64,000 bases of DNA from Tropicimonas isoalkanivorans (GCF_900112335.1 NZ_FOLG01000001.1:62001-126000); one strand, 5' to 3'. Shown: positions 26,631 to 37,657, counted from the stretch's first letter. The notes: a model not told the origin generated them from the sequence alone. Numbers and translations are program-made.

Positions 26631-28103
26631 TCAAAGTCCGTATAGGGCGCCGAACTTTCGCTCGAGGTAGGAAAGGAGCGGCTCCGGCGAAATGGGCGCG
26701 CCGGACGCCAATTCCACCAAATCACGGGGCAGATACCGGGAGCCATGTTTTTGAACGCGCTCCCGCAGCCAACCAGTCGCCGGCGTGGCGTCCCCCTCCG
26801 CCATCGCCGCGGCCCATCCGGGAACCCCGTCCTGCATCGCCGCGAACAGGCAGCCGGCATACACGTTGCCGAGCGTGTAGGTGGGAAAGTAGCCGAACAG
26901 CCCTACCGCCCAGTGTACGTCCTGCAGGACACCATTCGACGGACGATCCACCGCAACGCCGAAATCGGCGGCGAAGCGGCTGTTCCACGCCTCTTCCAGG
27001 TCCGCCACCTCCAGCGCGCCACGAACAAGGTCCCGTTCCAGATCGAACCTCAGGAGGATGTGCAGGTTGTAGTGCACCTCGTCCGCTTCCGTCCGGATAT
27101 AGCCGCTCTCGACAGCGTTGAGTGCGGCGTAGAAGGCATCGGCGTCCGCCACCCCGATATCGCCATAGGTCTCGCGCAGCTTTGCGAAGAGCCAGCCAGC
27201 GAAGGCCCGGCCGCGGGCGAGCTGGTTCTCGTAGATGCGGCTCTGGCTCTCGTGCACGCCCATCGACGCGCCCGTTCCGAGCGGGGTCAGCAGGTAGGCA
27301 CGGTCCACGTTCTGCTCGTAGCTGCCATGACCAACCTCGTGGATCGTGGAATAGAGGCAGTCGAAGGGATTCTCCGGATCGGTCCGCGTGGTGATCCGCG
27401 AGTCCAGCCCCTGGCCAGAGGAAAACGGGTGCACGGCCCGGTCGATCCGTCCGTGGGCGAAGTTGTAGCCGAAGACGCGGGCGCAATCGGCGGCAAGGCG
27501 CATCTGCGTCGCCTCATCGAACCGACCGGACAGCTTCGGGGGCGTGCGGTCGCTGCCCAGTATCCTTTCCCTCAGGGCAACCAGGCGGGGGCGTAGCGCG
27601 TCGAAGATCCGGCTCAGCGACGCTCCGGTTTCACCAGGCTCATAATCGTCGAGCAGCGCATCGTAGAGGTCCGTTCCCTCCGCAAGCGCTGCCGCCTCAT
27701 GCCGGCGAAGGTTCAGCACCTCCGTCAACGTCGGGGCGAAGGCGGCGAAGTCATCCGCGGCACGGGTCTCGGCCCAGATCCCCTGCGCGAGGCTCGTGGT
27801 CCGGGCGATTGCGGCGGCAAGGTCCGCAGGCACCCGCGTGGCCCGCTCATGCTCCCGCCGCAATTCGCGCACGTGCGCCTGCTGAACCTCGTCCGCCGGC
27901 TCCGCTCGGTTGAGCCAGTCGCCGACCCGCGGGTCCGTGCGGCGCGCGTGGAGCACCTTTTCCATCGCCGCCATCTCTTCGGCCCGCTGCGCCGCCGCAC
28001 CGCGGGGCATGACGGTCTCCTGATCCCAGCCGAGCCGGCCGAGCACCTGCTTCAGGGCCTCGGTCTCCCGGGCGTGGGCCATAAGGTCATCGTATGCAGA
28101 CAT
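26631..28103 (-). CDS. M32-family metallocarboxypeptidase
   Basis: 490 residues from the ATG at 28103; an in-frame ATG at 28121 would overlap ctaA. The zinc site HEVGH with its surrounding CLYSTIHEVGHGSYEQNV (about residue 250) and the downstream glutamate region MGVHESQSRIYENQLARG are diagnostic of M32 carboxypeptidases (Thermus Taq type). Starts with the typical YDDLMAHARETEALKQVLGRLGWDQETVMP. Cytoplasmic, removes C-terminal residues from peptides. It follows ctaA by a few bases. Confidence 0.94.
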   Translation of the reverse strand: MSAYDDLMAHARETEALKQVLGRLGWDQETVMPRGAAAQRAEEMAAMEKVLHARRTDPRVGDWLNRAEPADEVQQAHVRELRREHERATRVPADLAAAIARTTSLAQGIWAETRAADDFAAFAPTLTEVLNLRRHEAAALAEGTDLYDALLDDYEPGETGASLSRIFDALRPRLVALRERILGSDRTPPKLSGRFDEATQMRLAADCARVFGYNFAHGRIDRAVHPFSSGQGLDSRITTRTDPENPFDCLYSTIHEVGHGSYEQNVDRAYLLTPLGTGASMGVHESQSRIYENQLARGRAFAGWLFAKLRETYGDIGVADADAFYAALNAVESGYIRTEADEVHYNLHILLRFDLERDLVRGALEVADLEEAWNSRFAADFGVAVDRPSNGVLQDVHWAVGLFGYFPTYTLGNVYAGCLFAAMQDGVPGWAAAMAEGDATPATGWLRERVQKHGSRYLPRDLVELASGAPISPEPLLSYLERKFGALYGL

Positions 28104-28107
28104 CCGG

Positions 28108-29262
28108 TCAGAGCCCCTCACGTACGGAGCTTGCCACCGGATAGCCCGCGAGGAACCGCGCCCGAAGGATCAGCACCCAAAGCACGACGGCTATGAGCTG
28201 GTGCGTTATGGCGACGTGCCACTGTGCCTGGGTCAGCACCGCAACAATCCCCAGGACGATCTGGCCAAAGGTGAACACCAGCATCCAGTCAAAGGCACGG
28301 CGGGTCCGGCGATGGGCGGAGCGGCGGCTGCGCGCCCAGACAACAATGGAGAAGGCGAAGACGAGATATCCCCAGGTCCGGTGAAGAAATTGCACCAACC
28401 CTTCATTTTCGAAGAAATTTCTCCAAAGCGGTTCAATACCCAACGGGTCGGGCGGAAGAAACCCTCCCGCAATGAGAGGCCAGGTCGGGTACGCCCGTCC
28501 GGCGTCGGTGCCGGCGACAAGTGCCCCGATCAAAATCTGAAGGAACGCTGCATGCAGCAGCCCGGTCGATAGTCCCCAAAGGCGCGTTTCCTTTTGGCGT
28601 CGCGCCTGCATGAGGTCCCGTTCGGGGCGCGATAGCCTCAGGACGTACCAGCAGATCACACCGAGAATGACAAAGGCCAGGCCCAAGTGGATCGCCAATC
28701 GATAGGGAGCGACATCCAGAGCGTCACCGTCGAGGCCGCTGGAAACCATCCACCACCCGATGGCACCCTGAACACCCCCCAACACGCCCGGAAGCGCCAG
28801 ACGTCCGGTCCATCCCGCCGGGATTTTCCGCATCGCGAGAAAGCCGAGGAAGCCTGCCGCCCATACCAGCCCTACCGCGCGCCCGAGTTGCCGATGCCCC
28901 CACTCCCACCAGTAAATGGATTTGAACTCGGCCAGGGTCATCTGACTGTTCTGGAGCTGATACTCCGGGATCTTCTGGTACTTCTCGAACTCCGCCGCCC
29001 AAGCCGCTTCGGACATTGGAGGAATCGCCCCGGTCACCGGTTTCCATTCGGTGATCGACAGCCCGGAATCGGTGAGTCGCGTCAGCCCTCCGACCACAAT
29101 CATTGCCACCACCATCGCGAAGAGCACCATGAGCCAGACCCGAATGGCCCGTCGTGCGCCGCTGCGGGCGCGGTCGATCAAACCAGTCTGCGCCACGGGG
29201 TCCCGGGATACCTTGGGCTTGTCTTCCCCCACCTCTTCGAAAATGCTGCGCTTGGCGGCCAT
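28108..29262 (-). CDS. ctaA: heme A synthase CtaA (COX15 type)
   Basis: 384 residues with eight predicted membrane helices in two four-helix halves. Conserved features: VVGGLTRLTDSGLSITEWKPVTGAIPP (about 57-83), YWWEWGHRQLGRAVG (about 117-131) with a heme-ligand histidine, and FLHRTWGYLVF and VAITHQLIAVVLW in the second half. Hydroxylates heme O to heme A for aa3-type cytochrome oxidases. Lies between the TrmJ-like gene and the M32 peptidase, all on the minus strand. Confidence 0.96.
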   Translation of the reverse strand: MAAKRSIFEEVGEDKPKVSRDPVAQTGLIDRARSGARRAIRVWLMVLFAMVVAMIVVGGLTRLTDSGLSITEWKPVTGAIPPMSEAAWAAEFEKYQKIPEYQLQNSQMTLAEFKSIYWWEWGHRQLGRAVGLVWAAGFLGFLAMRKIPAGWTGRLALPGVLGGVQGAIGWWMVSSGLDGDALDVAPYRLAIHLGLAFVILGVICWYVLRLSRPERDLMQARRQKETRLWGLSTGLLHAAFLQILIGALVAGTDAGRAYPTWPLIAGGFLPPDPLGIEPLWRNFFENEGLVQFLHRTWGYLVFAFSIVVWARSRRSAHRRTRRAFDWMLVFTFGQIVLGIVAVLTQAQWHVAITHQLIAVVLWVLILRARFLAGYPVASSVREGL

Positions 29263-29280
29263 GTCCTTTTCTCCAGTGGC

Positions 29281-30021
29281 TCAGGGGTCGGGTCGGTCGG
29301 TCTCGGACGGCATCTGCGGCCGGGTCAACTGGCGCAGCATGCCGTGAAAAATCTGCACGTCCGCTCGGCTCAATGCCAGCCGGGACAGCATGTTGCGCAC
29401 GACAAGGCGCATCCCAGGCGCCTTCTCGGGCGGAAAGAAGAACCCGGCGCGGGTGAGCTTCTCGTCGAAATGCTCCGCGAGCTTCTCGACCTCGATGGCC
29501 TTGGCCCGCTCGGTGTCTTCTACGCGCGCCGGCGCGGCAGTCTGGCGGCCCCATTCATAGGCCATCAGCAGCACACATTGCGCGAGATTGAGCGAGAAAA
29601 ACGCCGGGTTGACCGGGACGGTGACGATGGCGTTCGCGCGGGCAACGTCCTCGTTTTCCAGTCCGGCGCGCTCCGGTCCGAACAGAACGCCAACCTTGCC
29701 GCCAGCCTTAGTCACGGCGCGGGCTTCGGCCATGGCCTCCTCCGGCGACACGACCGGCTTGGTAATTCCGCGCCCTCGCGCCGTGGTGGCATAGACGTGC
29801 GTGCAGTCGCCAATAGCTTCCGCGACGCTATCGAAATGACCGGCGTTGTCCAGCAGCCGCCCGGCCCCGCTCGCCAGTGCCACCGCCCTCGGGTTCGGCC
29901 AGCCGTCGCGCGGCTCCACCAGGCGCATCCGGTCCAGTCCGAAATTCCACATCGCCCGCGCCGCTCCGCCGATGTTTTCGCCCATCTGCGGACGTACGAG
30001 GATGAAGGTGGGCTGGGACAT
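29281..30021 (-). CDS. trmJ: TrmJ-type SPOUT RNA methyltransferase
   Basis: 246 residues from the ATG at 30021; an ATG at 30027 is also possible, and longer extensions would overlap the divergent thiE gene. SPOUT-knot motifs are clear: FILVRPQMGENIGGAARAMWNFG at the start, VGVLFGPERAGLENEDV near residue 120 and PAFFSLNLAQCVLLMAYEW near 148. TrmJ methylates the 2'-OH of position 32 in tRNAs. It precedes ctaA and diverges from the thiE-like gene, whose start lies 130 bases away. Confidence 0.9.
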   Translation of the reverse strand: MSQPTFILVRPQMGENIGGAARAMWNFGLDRMRLVEPRDGWPNPRAVALASGAGRLLDNAGHFDSVAEAIGDCTHVYATTARGRGITKPVVSPEEAMAEARAVTKAGGKVGVLFGPERAGLENEDVARANAIVTVPVNPAFFSLNLAQCVLLMAYEWGRQTAAPARVEDTERAKAIEVEKLAEHFDEKLTRAGFFFPPEKAPGMRLVVRNMLSRLALSRADVQIFHGMLRQLTRPQMPSETDRPDP

Positions 30022-30151
30022 AGGCATTCGGTCTGGTTTCAGGTCCCGGCCCTGATACGCCGCGTACGCCCCGTCTTCAAGCGACCATGGCACAGCCGGA
30101 GAAAGGGCGCTAAGACAGGCGGCGAAACAGGACGAGACCCCGGAGCGACGG

Positions 30152-30769
30152 ATGGCCGACAAAGAGCAGCCGCAAATCTACCTCATCACGCCGCCGGAGG
30201 TGCATCTGTCCACCTTTCCCGATATTCTGGCCCGTGTGCTCGACGCGCGGGAGGTCGCCTGCGTGCGGCTCGCTCTGGCCGGCCATGACGAGGACCGGAT
30301 CGCGCGCGCCGCAGACGCCTGCCGTGCCGTGACCCACGCGCGCGACGTGGCCATTGTCATCGACACGCACCTGAGACTGGTTACGCCGCACGGCCTCGAC
30401 GGGGTTCACCTTGACGGGGCGCGCGGCATTCGGGACGCGAGGAAGGAGTTGGGCGAGGACGCCATTGTCGGCAGTTTTTGCGGCACCTCGCGCCATGAGG
30501 GGCTGAACGCTGGCGAAGCGGGCGCGGACTACGTGTCGTTCGGTCCGGTGACGGCAACCGCGCTGGGCGACGGCTCGGTCGCCGACCCGGACCTCTTCGC
30601 CTGGTGGTCCCAGATGATCGAACTGCCCGTGGTGGCCGAGGGCGGCCTTACGCCCGATCTCGTCGGCAGCCTGGCGCCGGTCACGGACTTTTTCGGCATC
30701 GGCGCGGAAATCTGGTCGGCGGACGACCCGGTGCTTGCCCTGGCCGACCTGATGGCGGCCGTCAGTTGA
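30152..30769 (+). CDS. thiamine phosphate synthase-like protein (ThiE family)
   Basis: 205 residues with a TIM-barrel ThiE pattern: IYLITPPE at the start, VAIVIDTHLRLVTPHGLDGVHLD (about 70-92), VGSFCGTSRHEGLNAGEAGADYVSFGPV (about 108-135) and VVAEGGLTPD. The expected reaction joins hydroxymethylpyrimidine diphosphate and thiazole phosphate. It is shorter and more divergent than the classical enzyme, with a Cys in place of the usual SxH context, so it could be a ThiE2 or TenI-like paralogue. No thiamine genes are adjacent. Confidence 0.8.
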   Translation: MADKEQPQIYLITPPEVHLSTFPDILARVLDAREVACVRLALAGHDEDRIARAADACRAVTHARDVAIVIDTHLRLVTPHGLDGVHLDGARGIRDARKELGEDAIVGSFCGTSRHEGLNAGEAGADYVSFGPVTATALGDGSVADPDLFAWWSQMIELPVVAEGGLTPDLVGSLAPVTDFFGIGAEIWSADDPVLALADLMAAVS

Positions 30770-30805
30770 GCATTTCGTTGTGCTGTTGACCCAAGGTCGC
30801 CGGTG

Positions 30806-31663
30806 TCACGGAAGGCTGGACGGGCCCGGCGTCGGTGGCAGTGCGTCCATCACACCGGCGCGCACAATATCCTCGCATTGGGCGGCCAGTGCCTTGCGCC
30901 CGCGAGCCCCGTCGACCGGCACGGACGCGTGATAGATCACGTCGACCGACCCCTGCCGTCTTGCCGCGAGAACCTTCAGCAAGTGCGGCCCGAAATCCAT
31001 GTCGCCCCACCACGCATAGAACCTCGGGTCTTCACCCGCCGGAGGCCGGTAGATCACGCTCACCGGCTGGACGCTTAGATCGGAGTTCATGTCGGAATCG
31101 AAGAACGCCTGAAAGAGCGTTGATTTAAATGATAGAACGCGACGTCCGTCCGTACTGGTGCCTTCCGGGAAGAAGAGCAGCCGGTGCCCCGCGGCCAGAC
31201 GCTCGGCAAAGAGTGTGCTGTGCGCCTTGGCCTCCTTGCGGTCCCGATTGATGAAGACGGTGCCCGTCGCTCGCGCCAGCCACCCGATTCCGGGCCAGCC
31301 AGCCACCTCTGCCTTCGAGACGAAATAGACCCTGTCGCCCGCGTTCAGGGTAAAAATATCCAGCCAGCTCGCATGGTTGGCGACCACCACGCATCGGCCC
31401 TTGGCGGGCGCGCCCCGAACATTTCGGCGGATCCCCATCAGAACGAACGCCGAGAGACAGACGAATCGCGTGATCCAGGGCGTCACCGGGCGGCGGAGGC
31501 CGAAGAGCGGCCGCTCCACCACGCGCAGGAGCAGCATCAAGCCCAGACAGCCGAAGACCACCACGCCCAGCGGCACCCCGCGACGCAAGACCCGAAACCA
31601 GGCACGAGCAGACAGCGGCCCCGGTCCCTCCGGCAAGTCATCCGACTGCCAGGTCGGAGTCAT
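30806..31663 (-). CDS. olsA: lysophospholipid/lyso-ornithine lipid acyltransferase (PlsC family, OlsA)
   Basis: 285 residues from the ATG at 31663, which overlaps the olsB stop (ATGA). One or two N-terminal helices (VPLGVVVFGCLGLMLLLRVV) are followed by the acyltransferase motifs NHASWLDI (HX4D) near residue 107 and FFPEGTSTDGR near 180. Coupled to olsB, it most likely adds the second acyl chain to lyso-ornithine lipid; PlsC-type activity on lysophosphatidate is also possible. Confidence 0.87.
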   Translation of the reverse strand: MTPTWQSDDLPEGPGPLSARAWFRVLRRGVPLGVVVFGCLGLMLLLRVVERPLFGLRRPVTPWITRFVCLSAFVLMGIRRNVRGAPAKGRCVVVANHASWLDIFTLNAGDRVYFVSKAEVAGWPGIGWLARATGTVFINRDRKEAKAHSTLFAERLAAGHRLLFFPEGTSTDGRRVLSFKSTLFQAFFDSDMNSDLSVQPVSVIYRPPAGEDPRFYAWWGDMDFGPHLLKVLAARRQGSVDVIYHASVPVDGARGRKALAAQCEDIVRAGVMDALPPTPGPSSLP

Positions 31664-32436
31664 CCCTGCCCGCCGGTGTAAAGCGCCCGCTGCTTGGCAG
31701 TGAGGCGTTCGGTGTCCATGACCAGGCAGACGTCGGTGGTATTGAACGCGTGATCGATGAACGCGCCGTCGCCCACGTAGCCACCCAGGCGCAGGTAGCC
31801 CTTGATAAGGGCCGGGATCGCGCGGACGGCCGCCGGCCGGTCGACCACGTCTTCGGGCAAGATATCCATCGAAACATAGTGGTCGGTGAGCGCCCGCACC
31901 CGCAACTCCGGCGGGGCCAGGTGGGAATGATGAAGCCGGGACAGCGGCTGCGCCAGTGCCTGCACGTCCGTTCCGTGGAAGCTCGCGACGCCGAACAGGA
32001 TCTCGATGTCGCGTTCGACCGCGTAGCGGCCAAGGCCGTTCCAGAGGAGGAACATCGCGTTGCCCCCGCGGTAATCCGGGTGAATGCAGGAGCGCCCGAG
32101 TTCCAGCAGCCGCCGGTTCGATGCGATGAGCGGTGAAAGATCGTACTCCCCGGCGCAATAGAAGCCACCCGCCGCCGCAGCCCGATCCCCCGGCATCAAA
32201 CGGTAGACCCCGACCACGTGATCCAGCGCGGCGGCGTCCCGACGCCGATCCACCAGAACCAGCTGGTCGTAATAGGGATCGAACCGGTCGCGCTCCAACC
32301 GTTCGCCGTGGTCCACCAGCGCGCCGTCACCGCCGAGTTCCTCGACAAAAACAGCGTACCGCAGTCGTTGCGCGGCCAGCCGATCCTGATCGGTTTCGGC
32401 GAGGCGAATCTGAAGGAAAGAGTCTTCGGGGGTCAT
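31660..32436 (-). CDS. olsB: L-ornithine N-alpha-acyltransferase (OlsB)
   Basis: About 258 residues from the ATG at 32436; two ATGs farther upstream (32454, 32472) are in frame. The OlsB pattern is clear: RLAETDQDRLAAQRLRYAVFVEELGGDG at the start, LERDRFDPYYDQLVLVD, LELGRSCIHPDYRGG near residue 110 and VGGYVGDGAFIDHAFNT-like sequence near the end. It transfers 3-hydroxyacyl groups from acyl carrier protein to ornithine, the first step to phosphorus-free ornithine lipids. No Pho box was seen upstream. Confidence 0.92.
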   Translation of the reverse strand: MTPEDSFLQIRLAETDQDRLAAQRLRYAVFVEELGGDGALVDHGERLERDRFDPYYDQLVLVDRRRDAAALDHVVGVYRLMPGDRAAAAGGFYCAGEYDLSPLIASNRRLLELGRSCIHPDYRGGNAMFLLWNGLGRYAVERDIEILFGVASFHGTDVQALAQPLSRLHHSHLAPPELRVRALTDHYVSMDILPEDVVDRPAAVRAIPALIKGYLRLGGYVGDGAFIDHAFNTTDVCLVMDTERLTAKQRALYTGGQG

Positions 32437-32630
32437 GCTCGGGCGGCGCGTCATCCTTGCGTCATGGCGCACGGTCTAGGGGCTTCCCGCCGCCTTGGCA
32501 ACCGTCGGCGTCGCCGATCTCGGGTCGCCGGGCTCCCCATATAAAGCGAATTGAATCTGGTGAAGACGGGATTAGGTTTGCCGCTCGCTTGTCAGCGTTC
32601 CGTAAAGGTTGGCATACCCCGGTTGCAAGT

Positions 32631-32810
32631 TCAGTCAAGGTCCGAAAGCAGCATGATAACACGCCCGTCGAGCACCACCTTGCCGGCATGTTCGAAGTTC
32701 ACCGTAATCCGATGCCCGATATGGGACTGTACCTGGCCGAGCCCCCAGTCCGGCTGGTCGGGGTGGCGCACCAGGTCGCCCGGCGCGAGAAAAGGATTGA
32801 GGTTTTCCAT
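32631..32810 (-). CDS. DUF3553 small protein
   Basis: 59 residues from the ATG at 32810 (alternative ATG 32819). Sequence NPFLAPGDLVRHPDQPDWGLGQVQS followed by HRITVNFEHAGKVVLDG matches the alphaproteobacterial DUF3553 family, a single small beta-barrel resembling the N-terminal RNA-polymerase-interacting fold of CarD-like proteins. Role unknown. Divergent from chpT with about 20-30 bases between starts, so the two share a promoter region. Confidence 0.82.
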   Translation of the reverse strand: MENLNPFLAPGDLVRHPDQPDWGLGQVQSHIGHRITVNFEHAGKVVLDGRVIMLLSDLD

Positions 32811-32839
32811 ACCGTCCATTCCGTCAGGAAAGTGTGCCC

Positions 32840-33454
32840 ATGTCCAGTGACCCGTCCCGCAACACCGTCGACATTCCGGCGCTCATCGGGTCCCGCATCT
32901 GCCACGATCTAATTAGCCCCATAGGCGCCATCGGCAACGGCATCGAACTACTGACAATGTCGGGCGCATCCGTCGGGCCGGAGCTGTCGCTGATATCTGA
33001 AAGCGTCGCCAACGCGAACGCGCGCATCCGTTATTACCGTCTCGCCTTCGGCCAGTCCGGGCAGGATCAGGCCACTAGCCGAACCGAAGTCCAGTCGATC
33101 CTTCGGGACCTCTATGGCGGCTCACGGCTTCGGATCGACTGGACCTTGTCCGTGGATTGCGGCCGCATGGAGGCCAAGGCGGCGCTGCTGGCCGTGCAGT
33201 GCATGGAAACGGCCATGCCTTTCGGCGGGCGCCTGGAGGTCAGCCGAAGCGATGGCCAATGGCGGATCGTCGGCGAGGCTCCGAAGCTGCGCGTCGATCC
33301 GGAAACATGGGCAATTCTGGAAGGGGATGCCGCCGCCGTTGTAGAGCTGACCCCCGCACTGGTGCATTTTGCGCTGCTGCCGGAAACGGTCGCCGACCTG
33401 GGCCGGACGTTGAGCGTCACGCGCAGCGACGAAAAAATCGTCCTGACCTACTGA
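32840..33454 (+). CDS. chpT: histidine phosphotransferase ChpT
   Basis: 204 residues from the ATG at 32840 (AGGAAAG site eight bases before). The first helix carries the phosphorylatable histidine in GSRICHDLISPIGAIGNGIELL (His22); the C-terminal half is a degenerate histidine-kinase-like ATPase fold. ChpT passes phosphate from CckA to CtrA and CpdR, controlling motility, gene transfer agents or cell cycle in alphaproteobacteria. CckA and CtrA are not in the window. Confidence 0.9.
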   Translation: MSSDPSRNTVDIPALIGSRICHDLISPIGAIGNGIELLTMSGASVGPELSLISESVANANARIRYYRLAFGQSGQDQATSRTEVQSILRDLYGGSRLRIDWTLSVDCGRMEAKAALLAVQCMETAMPFGGRLEVSRSDGQWRIVGEAPKLRVDPETWAILEGDAAAVVELTPALVHFALLPETVADLGRTLSVTRSDEKIVLTY

Positions 33455-33457
33455 CGG

Positions 33458-34711
33458 TCAGGGGCGGAGAGTTCCATCGCCTTCGACGAGATACTTGAAA
33501 CTCGTGAGTTGCTCGGCTCCGACCGGACCGCGGGCGTGCATCTTGCCGGTGGCAATCCCGATCTCCGCCCCCATTCCGAACTCGCCACCATCGGCGAATT
33601 GGGTCGAGGCGTTGCGCATCAGAATGGCGCTGTCGAGCCGCTGGAAAAAGCGCGCCGCTGCTGCGTCATCTTCCGTCAGGATCGCCTCGGTATGGCTTGA
33701 GCCATACTGACGGATATGCGCGATAGCTTCGTCAATATCGTCAACGACTTTCGCGGCGATCTTCATGTCGAGGAACTCGGTGCCGAAATCCGACTCGGCC
33801 GCTTCCATGGTTCCCTTCAACCCGCGTGCTCGAACCTCGACGCCCGCTGCCATTAGATCGTCCACGATCTGCTGGCCAAGAGTGTCCGCGATGTCGCGGT
33901 GCACAAGGAGGCATTCGGCAGAGCCGCAGATTCCGGTGCGTCGCGTCTTGGCGTTCAACACGACCGCACGGGCCTTGTCGGGGTCAGCAGCCTTGTCGAC
34001 GTAGACGTGGCAGATGCCCTCCAAGTGCGCAAATACCGGCACCCGCGCCTCGCGCTGAACCAGCCCCACGAGGCCCTTGCCACCCCGGGGCACGATGACG
34101 TCGATGGTGCCTGTCATGTGGAGCATTTCCGTGACGGCGGCGCGATCCCGGGTGGGCACCCGCTGGATGGCGGCTTCGGGCAAACCGGCGGCCTTCAATC
34201 CGTCTACCAGGCAAGAATGGATTGCGCTGGACGAATGGAAGCTTTCCGAGCCCCCGCGCAGGATCACCGCGTTGCCGGCCTTCAGGCATAGTGCGCCCGC
34301 GTCCGCCGTTACGTTGGGCCGGCTTTCGTAAATGACGCCCACAACGCCCAGAGGCGTCCGGACGCGGCGGATGTGGAGCCCTGAGGGCATGTCCCACTCC
34401 GAGATGGTCTCCCCCACAGGGTCCTTTTGCTCCGCAACCGTGCGCAGCCCGTCGACAATGCCGCGGATCCGATCCTCGTCGAGCATGAGCCGGTCCATCA
34501 TCGCATCGGTGAGACCCTTTTCACGGCCATACGCCAGATCCTTTTGGTTCGACGCGATAATCTCCTCCCTGCGGGACCAGACCGCGTCCGCCGCGGCGAC
34601 AAGGGCAGTTTGCTTGCTTTCAGAACTGGCAAAGGCCAGCTCGGCTGCGGCGTCGCGGGCGGCGGCGCCGATCTCGGCCATGAGGGCGGGAATGTCGGTT
34701 TGATCTTTCAT
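33458..34711 (-). CDS. proA: gamma-glutamyl phosphate reductase
   Basis: 417 residues from the ATG at 34711; longer readings have no support. Motifs: [35 protein letters not shown] (about 105-140), the catalytic cysteine in [19 protein letters not shown] near residue 250, and [20 protein letters not shown]-like sequence near the end. Second step of proline synthesis. It follows proB after 58 bases and converges with chpT with a three-base gap. Confidence 0.97.
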   Translation of the reverse strand: MKDQTDIPALMAEIGAAARDAAAELAFASSESKQTALVAAADAVWSRREEIIASNQKDLAYGREKGLTDAMMDRLMLDEDRIRGIVDGLRTVAEQKDPVGETISEWDMPSGLHIRRVRTPLGVVGVIYESRPNVTADAGALCLKAGNAVILRGGSESFHSSSAIHSCLVDGLKAAGLPEAAIQRVPTRDRAAVTEMLHMTGTIDVIVPRGGKGLVGLVQREARVPVFAHLEGICHVYVDKAADPDKARAVVLNAKTRRTGICGSAECLLVHRDIADTLGQQIVDDLMAAGVEVRARGLKGTMEAAESDFGTEFLDMKIAAKVVDDIDEAIAHIRQYGSSHTEAILTEDDAAAARFFQRLDSAILMRNASTQFADGGEFGMGAEIGIATGKMHARGPVGAEQLTSFKYLVEGDGTLRP

Positions 34712-34769
34712 GGCGTGGCCTTCGGCGGAAAGGGCGGAATGGGTATTTGAGCCAACAAGAAGCGGCAGG

Positions 34770-35884
34770 TCAGAGCGCCATATCATCCCGGTGGATGAGA
34801 GCGGCGCGGCCGGGATAGCCCAGAATGACCTCGATGTCACCGGATCTGTGTCCTGCAATGGCGCGGGCTTCGGCCGAGGTGTAGCGGCAGAGCCCCTGCC
34901 CCAGCCGGCCGTCGGGACCGAGGATCGTGACTGGCTCGCCACGTCCGAAACGGCCCGACACCGCGGTGACACCGGCAGGAAGCAGCGATCGGCCGCTTGT
35001 CAACGCCCGTGCGGCGCCGGCATCGACGGTGACCTCTCCACGAGGTTTCATGCTGGCGATCCAGCGCTTTCGCGCCGTTTGCGGGTCGCCCTCTGTGAGA
35101 AACCATGTGCAATTCGCGCCGTCCTGGAGCGCCCGCAGTGGACGGTGGACGGAGCCTTCGGTGATCGCCAAGGCGCAGCCGGCCTTTGTCGCCGTCTTGG
35201 CGGCCATGAGTTTCGTCTTCATCCCGCCGCGGGACAGCCCGGACGCGGCGTCGCCAGCCTGGGCCTCAATCTCCGCCGTGATGTGCTCGACCACCTCGTA
35301 GCGACGGGCGGAGGCATCCTCTGTCGGGTTGGCGGAGTAGAACCCGTCCACGTCGGAGAGCAGCACGAGTTGGTCGGCGCCCACCGTCACCGCGATCTGC
35401 GCAGCCAGGCGGTCATTGTCGCCAAAACGGATCTCATCTGTGGCGATTGTGTCGTTTTCGTTGACAATAGGGACGACACCGAAGCCCAGAAGCGTCTCCA
35501 GGGTGGCGCGGGTATTCAGGTAGCGGCGGCGGTCTTCGGAATCCTCAAGGGTCACGAGGACTTGCGCGGCAGTTATGCCGTGGGGCGCCAGCGCGGTCTG
35601 GTAGGCGCGGGCGAGGCCGATCTGGCCCACGGCGGCCGCGGCCTGGGATTGCTCCAGCGGAAGCGGCCCCGTTCCGAGACCGAGTGTGGCCCGCCCGAGC
35701 GCAATGGAGCCGGAGGATACGAGGATCACACCGGCACCGCGCGCCCGCGTATCGGCCACATCCTGCGCGAGACCCGTCAGCCACTCTTCGCGAAGCGAAC
35801 CTGTAGTGCGGTCGACGAGCAGGGCGGAACCGATCTTCACAACCAACCGGCTCGCATCCGCAAGTGCCGGGCGACGGCGTTCCA

Positions 35885-35885
<1 letters not shown>
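34770..35885 (-). CDS. proB: glutamate 5-kinase
   Basis: 371 residues from the ATG at 35885, whose A is shared with the obgE stop (TGATG). The amino acid kinase domain opens with [13 protein letters not shown] and contains [13 protein letters not shown] and the [23 protein letters not shown] segment (about 140-162). A C-terminal PUA domain (about residues 275-365, ending [18 protein letters not shown]) is present, as in most bacterial ProB. First step of proline synthesis; feedback inhibited by proline in characterised relatives. Confidence 0.97.
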
Positions 35886-36949
<1,064 letters not shown>

Positions 36950-36973
36950 TTAGGACAGATCAGGCGATAGTCC

Positions 36974-37010
36974 GAAACGCCCGCGGGCTCAAGCCGCCAG
37001 CGGGCGTTTC
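36974..37010 (-). terminator. stem-loop between GNAT gene and obgE
   Basis: Perfect 11-bp stem GAAACGCCCGC/GCGGGCGTTTC (36974-36984 with 37000-37010), 75 bases past the GNAT stop. The 3' arm ends GTTTC on the minus strand. Likely partial terminator, implying that obgE has its own promoter or relies on read-through. Confidence 0.65.
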
Positions 37011-37085
37011 GCGGAGGTCTAACTGAGATCTCGCCGGTGGCCCCAGGGTCAGTGGCTGACCGAACACCTGTTCCGAAACAGAGGC

Positions 37086-37631
37086 TTATCTCATCTTCTT
37101 CAGATAGGTCCAAGTCGGGATATTCCCCCCGCGCGCGACCGAATACGCCTCGGCATCGCCGAGGTATTCGAATCCGGCATTGGTCAGGATGCGCGCGGAG
37201 AACGGATTGTCCTGAAAGACCTCGGCAAAGACGGTATCGGAATCCTGCGGGTTGGCCGCGAGAAGCGCGCTGACGGCTTCGGACGCGAGCCCAGTGTGCC
37301 ACATGACGGGCGCCACCCAATACCCGATTTCGGACTTGCGCGGTGCATCCTCCATGCGTGTCAGGCTGACGACCCCGACCAGTTCGCCAAGTCCGGCCGC
37401 CGTGCCGTCCATGGCCCAGACGTCTTCCCTGCGATCCTCGGCGTGGCTGCGGGCGATAAATGCCTCTGCGGCCCCTGGCGGCAGCGGATGTGCGATGGAG
37501 CGCGTATATCGCGCCACGCGCTCGTCTCCCGCATACAATTCCAGAAGCCCCTTGTCGGATTTCTGCAAAGGCCGAAGAACGACCCGCTCAGACGGGACAA
37601 CCGACTGGCCAGTGATGTGGTGCAACTTCAT
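37086..37631 (-). CDS. GNAT-family N-acetyltransferase (RimJ/RimL-like)
   Basis: 181 residues of the RimJ/RimL type: VVLRPLQKSDKGLLELYAGDERVARYTRSIAHPL at the start, IGYWVAPVMWHTGLASEAVSALL (about 121-143, acetyl-CoA site) and FSARILTNAGFEYLGD near the end. GGAGGGG precedes the ATG. Members acetylate ribosomal proteins, antibiotics or small amines; substrate unknown. Encoded in the rpmA-obgE interval in many Rhodobacterales. Confidence 0.9.
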   Translation of the reverse strand: MKLHHITGQSVVPSERVVLRPLQKSDKGLLELYAGDERVARYTRSIAHPLPPGAAEAFIARSHAEDRREDVWAMDGTAAGLGELVGVVSLTRMEDAPRKSEIGYWVAPVMWHTGLASEAVSALLAANPQDSDTVFAEVFQDNPFSARILTNAGFEYLGDAEAYSVARGGNIPTWTYLKKMR

Positions 37632-37657
37632 GACGTTTCCCCTCCTCCCGGGAAGCG

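Noticed and set aside
28687-30288. A 533-codon plus-strand frame opposite ctaA and trmJ.
   Set aside because: Low-complexity Arg/Gly/Pro-rich product, antisense to two firmly identified genes, no ribosome site.
32437-32630. Pho box upstream of olsB that would tie ornithine lipids to phosphate starvation.
   Set aside because: No pair of CTGTCAT-like half sites with correct spacing was found in this interval.
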